The notes under the pieces were generated by a model, which saw only the letters and a list, made by a program, of their open reading frames with translations, searched no databases and was not told the DNA's origin. 64,000 nt of DNA from Bacteroidales bacterium (GTDB taxonomy: Bacteria > Bacteroidota > Bacteroidia > Bacteroidales > WCHB1-69), in contig JAIKWD010000013.1 in the NCBI GenBank assembly GCA_024685175.1, positions 97,992 to 161,991 of the forward strand, given 5' to 3'. Both the position numbers and the translations under genes were made by a program. Shown one piece after another: positions 8,601 to 17,305 of the stretch (the stretch's first letter is position 1; each line of letters opens with the position of its first letter).

Positions 8601-11600
8601 TAGGAATCAAAGTTCTCTTCAAAAGGCAGCTCTGTGAACGGGAAGCATTCCGTTGTGAAGACAACGTGCTGATATCCGCTGTATCCTACGCCGTTCGGGC
8701 ATATTGCACGCACATAGGCCTCATAAACAGTACCTTCAGTTAGATCTGTATAGCTAAAAGTAGTATCGGAAACAATGCTGGGGGTAGTCGTCGAAATCGA
8801 GCCGCCCTCGTTGACGAGGTAAAGCTCCCATGACGATTCTGCTCCGGAAGGAGACCACGTAATTGTCGCGGAAGTCTGCGTGACATCGCTCACCACCAAA
8901 TTGGTCGGAGCGTCACACTGCGGTATCATCTCCAAGGTTATATCATCAATATAACCGGCATTAGTAGTGGAGGTCGTAATATTCTTGTCCAAGAACAAGG
9001 CAATGTTCCGACCCGCACCGCTGTAAGAAGAGAAGTCAACGACAACATCCTGGTAAGTAGTGCCCGTGACTGAAATGGTTTTCACAGGCACAAAGGTCGA
9101 TTGGTCGGTAATATCGGATATTACGCCAGCCACAAGGATGAAATCATAAGATGAGAGATACTTTCTAGCGCCGAAGGAAAGTCGTAGTGTATGGATAGGA
9201 TTGACTGCAGTGTCAATTTCCGGAAGAATGGCATATAAGTTGCCATAATCGGAGGACAATGACTGAGAAGTGTATAAATAGAGACTGTTCATACCACTTT
9301 GCGAGTATGAGGTGCTTCCATAAATAACAGGCAAACCAAGATAATAGGAATAGGTACCTGTGTTGATGCGATGCCAACAGTCAGGCAACACCTCTTCTGA
9401 ATAGGAGGTTACGCCGGCGTAGCTCTCAAAATCTTCGTAATAAGGCAATTGCAACGGCTGACAAGGCGTAGTGAAAGCGAAGGACATCCAGCTGCTATAT
9501 TCATCGGCACCACAGTCGGACTGTACGAAAAGCACATAGTCTGTATTGGGTGACAAATCGGTGAGCTGTACGGTGTTGGCTGTCGTCCCTTCGCTCAGGT
9601 CAGTCATGGTAACATCTACGGAATTGGCAGGTCCATAGAAATAGTTCCAGGAGAACTCAGCATCACCTGGTGTCCAAGTGATTTCTGCTTGTGTGGCAGT
9701 CAGCGAAACGGCTTGGATATTCGATACTGGGACACAGGTAGGAATGTATTTCACGGTGATATCGTCCACGTAAAGAGCACAGGTGCTGTTTTGCGGCACG
9801 CGAAGGGCCAAATAACGACCTGAGCCCACATACGAAGTGGTATTGACGGCTACATATTTCCAGGTACTGACTTCGGAAGGAGTGTAGGAACCGATTATTT
9901 CGAAGGTGGAGGGGTCATTGGGGTCACTCATCATGCCCACTTCAAAGAGAGCGCCTTGGTCAGAGGTGTAGACATGGCATTGGACCTGTAGGGAATCCAT
10001 AATGATCGAGGTATCAAAAGGAGGTAGTACGGCAATACCATAATATGAAGAGGTACCATACAATCTCAGGGCACCTGTTCCGCTAAAGGTCTCCACAGAA
10101 GACACGTAAGGTTTTTGGCTCTCGTAATTGGTCAGACCTACCCAACAGGACGGCATGATTCCAGAAGAAGCTACGGAGGATGCGGGGTATCCATCGAAAT
10201 TCTCAGTCAACGGGAATTCCGCGAAATCACATGGGGTCTGGGCAGTGACAGTCGTCCAAGCGCTGCTATCTCCAACTGAGCACACTGCACACATACGGAA
10301 CATATAGTTCTGGGAGGGCGACAGGCCGAGTACAGTATACGGGGCACTCGTCACAAGACCTTCAGTAGTATAGTCAACCTCAGAAGCAGTCTTGTATTGC
10401 AGCTCCCAAGTGGTTTCGCCATAACCAGGCACCCAATCCAAGGTAACACTTGTTCCCGTCACATCGGTCACTAACACATTCGGGGCCACACACGAAGCAT
10501 TGGGATCGCATTCGAAACCAAAACGAATATTGTTGCGATATGTGCTACGCGTACCCGTGATGCTTCCCAAATTGAAAGGATCCAGATCGCTTGCCTGGTT
10601 TTTATACACGACATGACATCTGTTCTGCGATGCAGTGGAGCTACCGTTTGCCGTATAATAGAATTTCACCGCACTAGTAGATCCTACCGGAATGCCGGTG
10701 TTGTCATCGAAGGTAATGACCACGTTTTCATCGCCATTGTAGTGGAAGACAGTATCCAGGACAATCGTGTTCCAGCCGTCGCCACCAGCCACCCAACGAA
10801 CGTTGCCGCTATACACCAATTGAGCATTGGTCATCGGCATAAAGGTATTCGGGATGGTAGGTTCAACCGTGTGCATCATATAAATGTTGTAGTTTCGGGT
10901 AGTGTCCACTGTTCCCGCATAACGCAAGGAGATGGACGAGATATTGCCAGGGGTGCTTCCCAACTCCGAGCTCTCCCACAATTGCTGATTAAGTGAATAA
11001 TTCGAAGTTGTGGAAGTGGTGACATAGGTGGGCACATAATAGGTGGTGGAAGTGCCCGCACCGATGACAAGGTCGGAAACGCCAGACAGACAGCCGGTGC
11101 GGAAAGTGGCTGTCAACGTGTCGGAGGATCCCTCTTCACATTCCGTAAACAGACGAACCTCATAGAAGGTTTCTGGGCTTAGCTCGGACAAGATGTAGTG
11201 ATTGTCGGTGGTATGAATGGGTAACGACCAGTCGTCCATGCCCTGTTCTGAATATTGAATGATGTAGTCTTGAACATTATAAGGAGACGGGTTCCACGTA
11301 AGCAAGGCGGTGGAGCCCATCACTTGGCTGACACTGAGTAGGCTGGGAGCCGGGCATTCGGGAGCTTCCATCAGCTGTACGTCGTCCAAGACAGAATAAC
11401 GCGTACCACCTTCCGGAAGGTAGAACACCAGATAGATGGGTTCGGTGTAATGGTCAGGAAGGATGAGCATCTGCGAATACCAGGTGTTGACACTTTCATA
11501 ATCCGTAGGATAAAAGTCTTTGATGACTATCATTGAATCCACATAATTGGGATTCGTGGTGACACCTACGCGCATACGGCCATAGTTCTCGCTCGTCTTC

Positions 11601-14491
11601 ATAATCTTGAAGCTGAGGGCCAAGGAACCCGCAGGGTATTGAGAGACGTCAATGGCTTGGGAGGCGGCATACGCATAGAAGGTGGAAGTGCTGTAGAAGT
11701 AAAGAGCACCAACACCGGAAGAGTGGTAGGTGGAACTAATGTATGGGTATGGTGAGGTATTGTTGCACAGGGCGGTCCAACAGGACGGGAAGACGCCAGG
11801 GGTTAAGCTACTTGAACTTGTGGATGTACCATACGTATCGAAGTTCTCCACATAAGGCACGGTTGTAGGCGCGCACTTTGTGGTGACTGTTTGTTTCTTG
11901 GACCATGGGCTATACTCGTTGCCGCAGATGGCACGCACATAGATATCGTAGTCTGTACTTGGGGTCAAGCCTGTATAGGTAAAGGGATGCGCCAAGGTCG
12001 GCATTGGACTGCCGACGTCGGGATCAGAGCCTTGGGGCACAGCCACAACCTCCCATTCCGACTCGTTGCCCATCGGGGTCCAATCAACTGTAACGCTATA
12101 CGGAAGTTCATTGAATGCCTGCACTTCGAAAGGCTTAGGACAAGAAGGGATCACAGACACCATAATGTCGTCCACGTGGCCGGCATTGTAATAGTATACG
12201 CCATAGGAACCACCTGAAGTTGAACTTTGGGCAGGTGCGGGAGCCATAATGGCAATGTGGTTACCATAACCCGAAAACTTGTTAAACATAACAACATAGT
12301 CATGATAACTAAGATCTTCCATAGTACCGATCTCAATGGTATCAACCGGCGTGAAGGTGCTGTCTTCGGCCCATACGCCCACATACAAGGTCAAGAAGTA
12401 ATAGTAGGAGACCTGGTCACTAGAATTCGCTGAGCGCTTACGAGCGCTGAATTCCAGCTGCAACGAGTTCATCGGGAACAAAGTGGTATCTATTGGAGGC
12501 AGGATGACATATTCGTCACCACCATACAATGTAGTCGCCGATGTCTTGTAGGATGAGAAATAGAGGCTGTTGATGCCGCTGAGCGCATAATTGCTAAATG
12601 TACTGTTGTAGATATACGGATATCCCGTATAGCTTGAAGACGTACTTGTCGTGTAGTTGCTCCAACAATGCGGTAATACCGCGGTAGACGACGACGTGCT
12701 GGCACCCGCATAACTGTCGAAATTTTCGGAGAACGGCATAGAGGTAATCAGACCGCAAAGTGTCGTACCTGTGCACTTGTTGCTGTACTCGGACATCTCG
12801 CCCGAAGCACAAAACGAACGCACATAGAAATCATAAGAGGATGCTGGCGACAGGTTAGCCACATCCAAGTATGGCACGCTCGTATTCACGACAGTGCCAT
12901 TGCCAGGCAAGAAACCTGCAGGACCATATTCCACCTCCCATTCCGTAGCCGTACCCGCTTCAGTCCAAGTGAGTTGGAGACTGTTTTGAGTAGTTAGACT
13001 ATCTGTTATGCTAAGGAAGACCGGACGTGTACAATTCGGAATCTCTTCCAAGGAAACATTATCGACATAAATATAGTTGTTCGCGATATTACGAAGGACT
13101 ATGAAAGAGCCTGCGCCCGTATAGGTGCCAAGAGGAATCTCGTATTTCGCATACTCGCCATTCAACGTGATGTCTGTTCCAATCTGGACGAACGTACTCA
13201 AGTCGGTAGGATCAGACATCATACCCACTTTCAGCACAAAGCCATTGCCGCGTGCATAGAAGGAGACCTGCGTTGTACTCAAGTCAATGACATCTCTGTC
13301 TATTGGAGGCAGAGCCACATAGTTAGTAGTATAGAAATACAGGAATCCATTGCCTTGATAGGCATTGGCACCTGTGTTACGATAGGGATAGTTGGCGTGT
13401 TGGGTGCCTTTTGTCCAGCATAGCGGCAGAGGATAGGATCCTGAGCCAGCCGTCTCGAAGTCACAGAAATAGGGCAAGGTGTCTATCTCGACGCACGAAG
13501 TGGTGAAGGATGCCGTGCTCCACGCGCTGGTGTCGCCACCACCGCAATCCACTGCCACTCGGAAATCGTAGGATGTGGAAGGTGTAAGCCCTGTAAACTG
13601 ATAGAAAGTGTCCGTCAGTTGAGTAGTAAAAACAGACGGAGAAGTCCACGAATCATAGGCTGGCTTGAGTTGAACGATAGCGTTGGACGAGGGTTCGCTC
13701 GTGCCCCAAGAAACAGTCGCTGAAGAAGATGAGACAATGGGTGAAGACAGATTGAACGGTCGAACGCAAGTGATCACAGGAGCTGCGAAGTGATAATAAC
13801 GATTTGGATCCGGCCAGTTGCCCACGGCAATCGTGCTCGTCTGTCCGGACGTGTAATGGGTCGCCACATGGCTTGCATTCACCATCCAAATATCGCTGGC
13901 GTTAATACACATACCCACCTGGCGTGTAACATTGGGCAGAATAGGTGGCGTGGTTGAAGCATATACGATTTGGACATCGTTGCTACCCTCGAACAATTGC
14001 ACCTGCCAACGCAATAGCGAAGGACGGGAAATATTGTTGTAGGTGGACATTGCAAATTCCACCACCAATATACGATTGGGAGCGGTACCGACCAATTCCT
14101 TATACACGTAACAACTATCCGTCTGGTAGCCGTCACATCCCATGAAGTTGATCTTGGGGCTATTGGTGTTGGCGTTTGTCGCGTTGAATGGGTTCGAATA
14201 AGCACTCACACCCGTCACAGTGGGTCCCAAGCGCAGGTTGCCGTCAGTATTGACACTGAATTGCGTATAAATGTCATCACCGAACGTGAAATTAAAACCA
14301 ATGTCCAGGACACTTGACGCCCGACTGTCAACTGCACCAGGGGTGATAATGGGCGTAGTTGTCGTCAGCGGGATCCACTTGGTGGCATCCGTACCCGTGG
14401 AGAAGGTGTATTCGTAAAGGCCTTGGGCCATCGAAACGCATGTCCACAGGGAAAAGACAACGATCAGAATGAATTGATAAAACTTTTTCAT
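5654..14491 (-). CDS. Giant T9SS-exported surface protein with 11 fibronectin type III and 8 choice-of-anchor-J/MAM-like modules
   Basis: 2945 residues. The start is MKKFYQFILIVVFSLW, a Sec signal peptide ending near SMA-Q (residue 22); a longer frame to 14548 lacks support. An N-terminal beta domain (residues about 25-230) is followed by alternating units. I count 11 Fn3 domains, each opening with C-x-x-P/V and TxxSATITWSPSG-like strands. There are 8 jelly-roll modules of the choice-of-anchor-J/MAM type, recognised by LPYxENFDSY...LPSCW...YAILPEID...GYIDDI. One different module (about 11.1-10.5 kb, YYVPTYVTTSTTSNYSLNQQ) replaces anchor-J between Fn3 4 and 5. The last 80 residues (LYPNPTPDRVTV ... 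YDAFGKRL ... GVYFIRVSTEKGTVTKRIVKL) are a type A T9SS sorting domain. Likely a surface adhesin or a glycan or protein binder; its ligand is unknown. It is a single gene with its own promoter and terminator. Confidence 0.93.
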   Translation of the reverse strand: MKKFYQFILIVVFSLWTCVSMAQGLYEYTFSTGTDATKWIPLTTTTPIITPGAVDSRASSVLDIGFNFTFGDDIYTQFSVNTDGNLRLGPTVTGVSAYSNPFNATNANTNSPKINFMGCDGYQTDSCYVYKELVGTAPNRILVVEFAMSTYNNISRPSLLRWQVQLFEGSNDVQIVYASTTPPILPNVTRQVGMCINASDIWMVNASHVATHYTSGQTSTIAVGNWPDPNRYYHFAAPVITCVRPFNLSSPIVSSSSATVSWGTSEPSSNAIVQLKPAYDSWTSPSVFTTQLTDTFYQFTGLTPSTSYDFRVAVDCGGGDTSAWSTASFTTSCVEIDTLPYFCDFETAGSGSYPLPLCWTKGTQHANYPYRNTGANAYQGNGFLYFYTTNYVALPPIDRDVIDLSTTQVSFYARGNGFVLKVGMMSDPTDLSTFVQIGTDITLNGEYAKYEIPLGTYTGAGSFIVLRNIANNYIYVDNVSLEEIPNCTRPVFLSITDSLTTQNSLQLTWTEAGTATEWEVEYGPAGFLPGNGTVVNTSVPYLDVANLSPASSYDFYVRSFCASGEMSEYSNKCTGTTLCGLITSMPFSENFDSYAGASTSSSTAVLPHCWSNYTTSTSSSYTGYPYIYNSTFSNYALSGINSLYFSSYKTSATTLYGGDEYVILPPIDTTLFPMNSLQLEFSARKRSANSSDQVSYYYFLTLYVGVWAEDSTFTPVDTIEIGTMEDLSYHDYVVMFNKFSGYGNHIAIMAPAPAQSSTSGGSYGVYYYNAGHVDDIMVSVIPSCPKPFEVQAFNELPYSVTVDWTPMGNESEWEVVAVPQGSDPDVGSPMPTLAHPFTYTGLTPSTDYDIYVRAICGNEYSPWSKKQTVTTKCAPTTVPYVENFDTYGTSTSSSSLTPGVFPSCWTALCNNTSPYPYISSTYHSSGVGALYFYSTSTFYAYAASQAIDVSQYPAGSLALSFKIMKTSENYGRMRVGVTTNPNYVDSMIVIKDFYPTDYESVNTWYSQMLILPDHYTEPIYLVFYLPEGGTRYSVLDDVQLMEAPECPAPSLLSVSQVMGSTALLTWNPSPYNVQDYIIQYSEQGMDDWSLPIHTTDNHYILSELSPETFYEVRLFTECEEGSSDTLTATFRTGCLSGVSDLVIGAGTSTTYYVPTYVTTSTTSNYSLNQQLWESSELGSTPGNISSISLRYAGTVDTTRNYNIYMMHTVEPTIPNTFMPMTNAQLVYSGNVRWVAGGDGWNTIVLDTVFHYNGDENVVITFDDNTGIPVGSTSAVKFYYTANGSSTASQNRCHVVYKNQASDLDPFNLGSITGTRSTYRNNIRFGFECDPNASCVAPNVLVTDVTGTSVTLDWVPGYGETTWELQYKTASEVDYTTEGLVTSAPYTVLGLSPSQNYMFRMCAVCSVGDSSAWTTVTAQTPCDFAEFPLTENFDGYPASSVASSGIMPSCWVGLTNYESQKPYVSSVETFSGTGALRLYGTSSYYGIAVLPPFDTSIIMDSLQVQCHVYTSDQGALFEVGMMSDPNDPSTFEIIGSYTPSEVSTWKYVAVNTTSYVGSGRYLALRVPQNSTCALYVDDITVKYIPTCVPVSNIQAVSLTATQAEITWTPGDAEFSWNYFYGPANSVDVTMTDLSEGTTANTVQLTDLSPNTDYVLFVQSDCGADEYSSWMSFAFTTPCQPLQLPYYEDFESYAGVTSYSEEVLPDCWHRINTGTYSYYLGLPVIYGSTSYSQSGMNSLYLYTSQSLSSDYGNLYAILPEIDTAVNPIHTLRLSFGARKYLSSYDFILVAGVISDITDQSTFVPVKTISVTGTTYQDVVVDFSSYSGAGRNIALFLDKNITTSTTNAGYIDDITLEMIPQCDAPTNLVVSDVTQTSATITWSPSGAESSWELYLVNEGGSISTTTPSIVSDTTFSYTDLTEGTVYEAYVRAICPNGVGYSGYQHVVFTTECFPFTELPFEENFDSYTGNAAASTASNNLPSCWHYINNGTNTYSGCPYIYSTSTLAESGLNTLRFYTGTSTGYASQYAILPEIDVQQHPINTLQLQFDVRKNSTSYDYFALVVGVMSSPTDVTSFEPVDTLVIRSIDYINEFVYFNNYQGSGSYIALMAPNQSGVSYNGGYLDNISLSEMPSCQRVRNDLTAFDITTDAITLTWTPTGPETDWIVEYRDQTDDTWLTLNASIIPFTLGNLTPNTTYEIRVKADCGNGNVSEASVPVSVTTECLPMGVPYVENFDSYTDATASSTTNYLPSCWKYINDGSNSTYAGCPSMYSGSTYANSGLVCLRFYTGTASSYGNEFAILPAIDTTEYPIQNLRLSFNAKKSSTTYNNFTLVVGVIADVTDTSTFTPCDTVVIISDTYVPAEVFFRNWTGYGDRIALWAIKNNGVALNQGYVDDIAVSIASTCLPVRDNVEVSGITSSSAVVSWTPNGTETEWLLRYKASDAPNFDTLVVSGAPTYQLTGLNDNTLYAVQILASCDNGEYASSWTTIKLFTTSCFDIDSLPYTEGFEGVVGTTNTSDHVLPDCWNYYNTGSSNSGMPQVYNSSSYAQNGTNSLRFYTYMSSAYSDQYAVMPGIDSALYPMNTLQITMGARRNASSYNFMLVVGVMTDPFDISTFTPVDTISASSTAYSNHTVRFETYSGTGKYIALMAPKSSGSSYNEGSIDNIVVEVAPRICDAPTNLTAYSVMQTTASISWTTNGSETEWNLQYKEAAASSWSNNVVVQSTPNHNLTGLTANTAYHVRVQSVCDTDLTSEWSTATFTTLEEVIEPDTCDAPTNLQVVGLTPYTATLTWTQVDDAALSWIVQYRQSGATSWLSVPAPISTITLTGLSDSTTYEARVVANCVSGVASYPSETITFTTLHDGISNYTLSNAVTLYPNPTPDRVTVTAETQYVQSLRVVELYDAFGKRLSTLDPDGNSVVVDLSGYASGVYFIRVSTEKGTVTKRIVKL
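5900..13900 (-). repeat. Tandem Fn3 plus anchor-J repeat units inside the giant gene
   Basis: About eight units of roughly 270-300 residues, each a Fn3 domain followed by a jelly-roll domain. The last two Fn3 domains near the C-terminus are back to back. Units near the C-terminal end (about 7.0-9.5 kb) are the most alike, for example repeated NLPSCWHYINNGT, LPSCWKYINDGS and LPDCWNYYNTGS. This suggests recent duplication there and older divergence toward the N-terminus. Confidence 0.8.
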
Positions 14492-14565
14492 TTTCTTGAA
14501 ATTATTAATTGTTAAATGTAAATCGTCCACATCATATTTCCATCCCAAAAACCATCTTCAAACGG

Positions 14566-14573
14566 CAAAATTA
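14566..14573 (-). promoter_or_regulatory. -7 box TAATTTTG for the giant Fn3 gene
   Basis: The + strand reads CAAAATTA, 74 bases before the ATG at 14491. It is the only TAnnTTTG match in the 227-base gap between this gene and dnaK. Confidence 0.5.
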
Positions 14574-14631
14574 TAAAATATTTCCAATGGGCAAACACTG
14601 TAAACTTTTTTTTTCAAGAAGCACAAAAACA

Positions 14632-14668
14632 GAAAAAAACGGGAACGACATTGCTGTCGTTCCCGTTT
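14632..14668 (-). terminator. Intrinsic terminator of dnaK
   Basis: A perfect 14-bp stem (AAACGGGAACGACA / TGTCGTTCCCGTTT) with a TTGC loop. On the minus strand it is followed by a run of T residues. It lies 50 bases beyond the dnaK stop codon. Confidence 0.9.
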
Positions 14669-14718
14669 GCAATATGGTTAAAGGTAGTTTTGCTCGCTTT
14701 TATTGCGCAAATCTGGCA

Positions 14719-16641
14719 CTACTTCACCTCTTCGAAATCCACATCTTGGACTTCTTGGTCGTTGCCGTTGTTGGAACCGCCTTGCGGGCCTTGTGCGCCG
14801 GCGCCAGGGTTGGTACCTGCGAAGTCCTGCGGGTTGCCGCTGCCTTGCTGGTACATCTTGGCAGAAGCGGCTTGCCATGCGCCTTGCAACTCGGCTGTAG
14901 CCGCGTCAATACCGGCGAAATCTTTGTTGTCGTGCGCGGTTTTCAGTTTGGCGGCAGCGGCCTCGATCTTGGCTCTGTCGTCAGCGGGCACCTTGTCGCC
15001 AAACTCCTTGAGTTGTTTCTCGGTGGTGAACACCAATGAGTCGGCGGCATTCAGCTTGTCGATTTCCTCCTTGGCTTTCTTGTCTGCATCGGCATTGGCC
15101 TCAGCCTCGGCCTTCATACGCTTGATTTCCTCATCGGACAGGCCGGAAGAAGCCTCGATACGGATCTTCTGCTCTTTGCCGGATGCCTTATCCTTGGCGG
15201 TCACGCTCAAGATACCGTTGGTATCGATGTCGAAGGTAACCTCGATTTGAGGCACGCCACGCATAGCGGCAGGAATGCCATCAAGGTGGAAACGACCGAT
15301 GCTCTTGTTCTGAGCGGCCATAGGACGCTCGCCTTGGAGCACGTGGATTTCCACAGAGGTCTGGTTATCGACGGCAGTGGTAAAGGTCTCCGTCTTCTTG
15401 GTCGGGATGGTCGTGTTGCTTTCGATGAGCTTAGTCATCACGCCGCCGAGGGTTTCAAGACCCAAGGACAACGGGGTGACGTCAAGCAACAGGATGTCTT
15501 TGACCTCGCCTGTGAGCACGCCACCTTGGATGGCAGCGCCGATGGCGACCACTTCGTCGGGGTTGACGCCCTTGGACGGAGTCTTGCCGAAGAATTTCTC
15601 CACGATATCCTGAATGGCCGGGATACGGGTGGAGCCGCCCACGAGGATCACCTCGTCGATATCGGCGGTGGTATAGCCGGCGTCGGACAGGGCCTTTTTA
15701 CACGGTTCGATGGTGGCACGAATCAAGTCGTCGCAGAGTTGCTCGAACTGAGCACGGGTGAGCGTGCGGACCAAGTGTTGCGGTACACCGTCGATGGGCA
15801 TAATGTACGGCAAGTTGATTTCGGTGGAGTTGGAGCTGGAGAGCTCGATCTTGGCCTTTTCAGCCGCCTCTTTCAGACGTTGCAGGGCCATTGCGTCCTT
15901 ACGAAGGTCAACATTGTAGTCCTTTTGGAACTCATCGGCCAACCAGTCGATGATCTTGTGGTCGAAGTCGTCGCCGCCGAGGTGGGTATCACCGTTGGTG
16001 GATTTGACCTCGAACACGCCGTCGCCGAGTTCCAGGATAGAGATATCGAAGGTACCGCCACCGAGGTCGAACACAGCGACCTTGGAGTCGTTTTTCTTCT
16101 TGTCAAGGCCGTATGCCAAAGCGGCAGCTGTAGGTTCGTTGATGATACGTTTCACCGTAAGGCCGGCGATTTCGCCAGCTTCCTTGGTGGCCTGACGTTG
16201 CGAGTCGCTGAAGTAGGCCGGCACAGTGATGACGGCTTCCGTCACCTCTTGGCCGAGGTAGTCTTCCGCGGTCTTCTTCATCTTTTGCAAAATCATAGCC
16301 GAAATCTCTTGGGCCGTGTAGGAACGGTCGTCGATCTTCACTTTCGGCATATTGTTGGCCGTTCTCTCCACGTTATAGGGCACGCGTTCGATCTCTTTGG
16401 TCACGCGATCGTAGGTCTCGCCCATAAAACGTTTGATGGAGAAGATGGTCTTGGTGGGGTTGGTGATGGCCTGACGTTTGGCAGGGTCACCCACTTTTCT
16501 TTCGTTATTACCGACAAAGGCCACGATGGACGGTGTCGTACGTCTGCCTTCGCTGTTCGGTATCACAACCGGCTCATTGCCTTCCATAACGGCAACGCAG
16601 GAGTTGGTGGTTCCTAAGTCAATTCCAATGATTTTTCCCAT
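14719..16641 (-). CDS. dnaK: Molecular chaperone DnaK (Hsp70)
   Basis: 640 residues, the normal length. It starts [20 protein letters not shown] (phosphate 1 loop), with [16 protein letters not shown] near residue 190 and [13 protein letters not shown] near 330, i.e. the three Hsp70 signatures of the ATPase domain. The substrate-binding domain and the helical lid follow, then a Gly/Gln-rich linker and the conserved acidic tail [11 protein letters not shown], the usual docking peptide. It folds new and stress-damaged cytoplasmic proteins with DnaJ and GrpE, neither of which is in the window. It stands alone with its own terminator. Upstream there is no CIRCE element; instead a sigma-54-like element lies at 16714-16729. 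Confidence 0.98.
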   Translation of the reverse strand: MGKIIGIDLGTTNSCVAVMEGNEPVVIPNSEGRRTTPSIVAFVGNNERKVGDPAKRQAITNPTKTIFSIKRFMGETYDRVTKEIERVPYNVERTANNMPKVKIDDRSYTAQEISAMILQKMKKTAEDYLGQEVTEAVITVPAYFSDSQRQATKEAGEIAGLTVKRIINEPTAAALAYGLDKKKNDSKVAVFDLGGGTFDISILELGDGVFEVKSTNGDTHLGGDDFDHKIIDWLADEFQKDYNVDLRKDAMALQRLKEAAEKAKIELSSSNSTEINLPYIMPIDGVPQHLVRTLTRAQFEQLCDDLIRATIEPCKKALSDAGYTTADIDEVILVGGSTRIPAIQDIVEKFFGKTPSKGVNPDEVVAIGAAIQGGVLTGEVKDILLLDVTPLSLGLETLGGVMTKLIESNTTIPTKKTETFTTAVDNQTSVEIHVLQGERPMAAQNKSIGRFHLDGIPAAMRGVPQIEVTFDIDTNGILSVTAKDKASGKEQKIRIEASSGLSDEEIKRMKAEAEANADADKKAKEEIDKLNAADSLVFTTEKQLKEFGDKVPADDRAKIEAAAAKLKTAHDNKDFAGIDAATAELQGAWQAASAKMYQQGSGNPQDFAGTNPGAGAQGPQGGSNNGNDQEVQDVDFEEVK

Positions 16642-16713
16642 GATAATTGTTATTTTAAGATTATTATTTCAATTAATTGTTTGAATGGTCGACACAAATC
16701 GACAGCGTATTTA

Positions 16714-16729
16714 TACAACAACTGTGCCA
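16714..16729 (-). promoter_or_regulatory. Sigma-54-like -24/-12 element upstream of dnaK
   Basis: The minus strand reads TGGCAC-AGTTG-TTGTA, one base away from the RpoN consensus TGGCAC-N5-TTGCA. Spacing between the two halves is exactly the required five bases. Predicted initiation near 16702 would give a leader of about 60 bases before the dnaK ATG. No TAnnTTTG box for the minus strand is visible between 16642 and 16790. The match is seen directly; RpoN dependence is inferred. Confidence 0.55.
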
Positions 16730-16749
16730 AAACATTTTTGGGGGAGCCG

Positions 16750-16764
16750 CTGACATTTTGGCAG
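16750..16764. promoter_or_regulatory. Imperfect palindrome upstream of the dnaK -24/-12 element
   Basis: CTGACATTTTGGCAG is an inverted repeat (CTGACA / TGGCAG, five of six positions symmetric around TTT). It sits 21 bases upstream of the sigma-54-like element on the minus strand, where an activator or repressor of dnaK could bind. It also lies 25 bases before the -7 box of the divergent gene at 16821. Confidence 0.4.
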
Positions 16765-16788
16765 ATTATTTCTTCATCGGAAAATTGA

Positions 16789-16796
16789 TATCTTTG
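16789..16796 (+). promoter_or_regulatory. -7 box TATCTTTG for the small membrane protein gene
   Basis: A match to TAnnTTTG, 24 bases before the ATG at 16821. It excludes the longer frame that begins at 16677. Confidence 0.65.
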
Positions 16797-16820
16797 CAAC
16801 GGATTCTTCTCATTAATAAA

Positions 16821-17213
16821 ATGTACAAGAGAATACTATTGTTCATCCTGCTTTTCCTGTGGCAACTGCCACAAAATCTGGTTGCTTTGGCGATAATTCC
16901 TTTTCTGGGGAAGATAAAAATCGTGGCCTATCGGAACCATTGTCTGGGGCTCACAGGCAGTCGGTTTCCGGACAAGGCGGGCAGCGTGTCGTTGGGCAAC
17001 TTCGCCATCATCCATCCCAAGATGATCCTCGACGATTTCACCATCCGGCACGAGATGGACGGTCACACGGTCGATTCCAAGATTTTCGGGCCGCTCTACC
17101 TATTCATCATCGGCATTCCATCCATCCTCCATCTGTTGTGTATGAAGGAGGGAAAGGACTACTACGATTTTTATACGGAACGGTGGGCAAACAAGCACGC
17201 GGGGTTGTTGTGA
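16821..17213 (+). CDS. Hypothetical membrane-associated protein with a histidine-rich HEMDGH motif
   Basis: A 130-residue protein beginning MYKRILLFILLFLWQLPQN, a hydrophobic helix. The middle part reads AGSVSLGNFAIIHPKM. It is followed by TIRHEMDGHTVDSKIFGPLY and a second hydrophobic helix (LYLFIIGIPSILHLLC). Small proteins with a GxH-type motif followed by QSxxLGPLYLxxIGIPS are common in Bacteroides and are uncharacterised. The HE..GH grouping beside a membrane helix resembles a metalloprotease zinc site, but its spacing (HEMDGH) is not the classic HExxH, so I leave the function open. The start is set by the promoter at 16789-16796. Confidence 0.75.
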   Translation: MYKRILLFILLFLWQLPQNLVALAIIPFLGKIKIVAYRNHCLGLTGSRFPDKAGSVSLGNFAIIHPKMILDDFTIRHEMDGHTVDSKIFGPLYLFIIGIPSILHLLCMKEGKDYYDFYTERWANKHAGLL

Positions 17214-17220
17214 TTTTTTG

Positions 17221-17228
17221 TATATTTG
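17221..17228 (+). promoter_or_regulatory. -7 box TATATTTG for iorAB and probably the genes after it
   Basis: A TAnnTTTG match 78 bases before the iorA ATG, in an AT-rich leader. No other box is seen before iorB, mreC, mreD or tamL. Confidence 0.55.
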
Positions 17229-17305
17229 CAACTCTTTATAATGGGATATTTATTTTCATAAAAATTTATTATTCAACATATTAAAATAAAAATTAAAAAT
17301 ACCTT

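Noticed and set aside
15247..16617. A 456-codon + strand frame opposite dnaK
   Set aside because: dnaK is unambiguous on the minus strand; antisense frames opposite dnaK are a well-known artefact of its codon usage.
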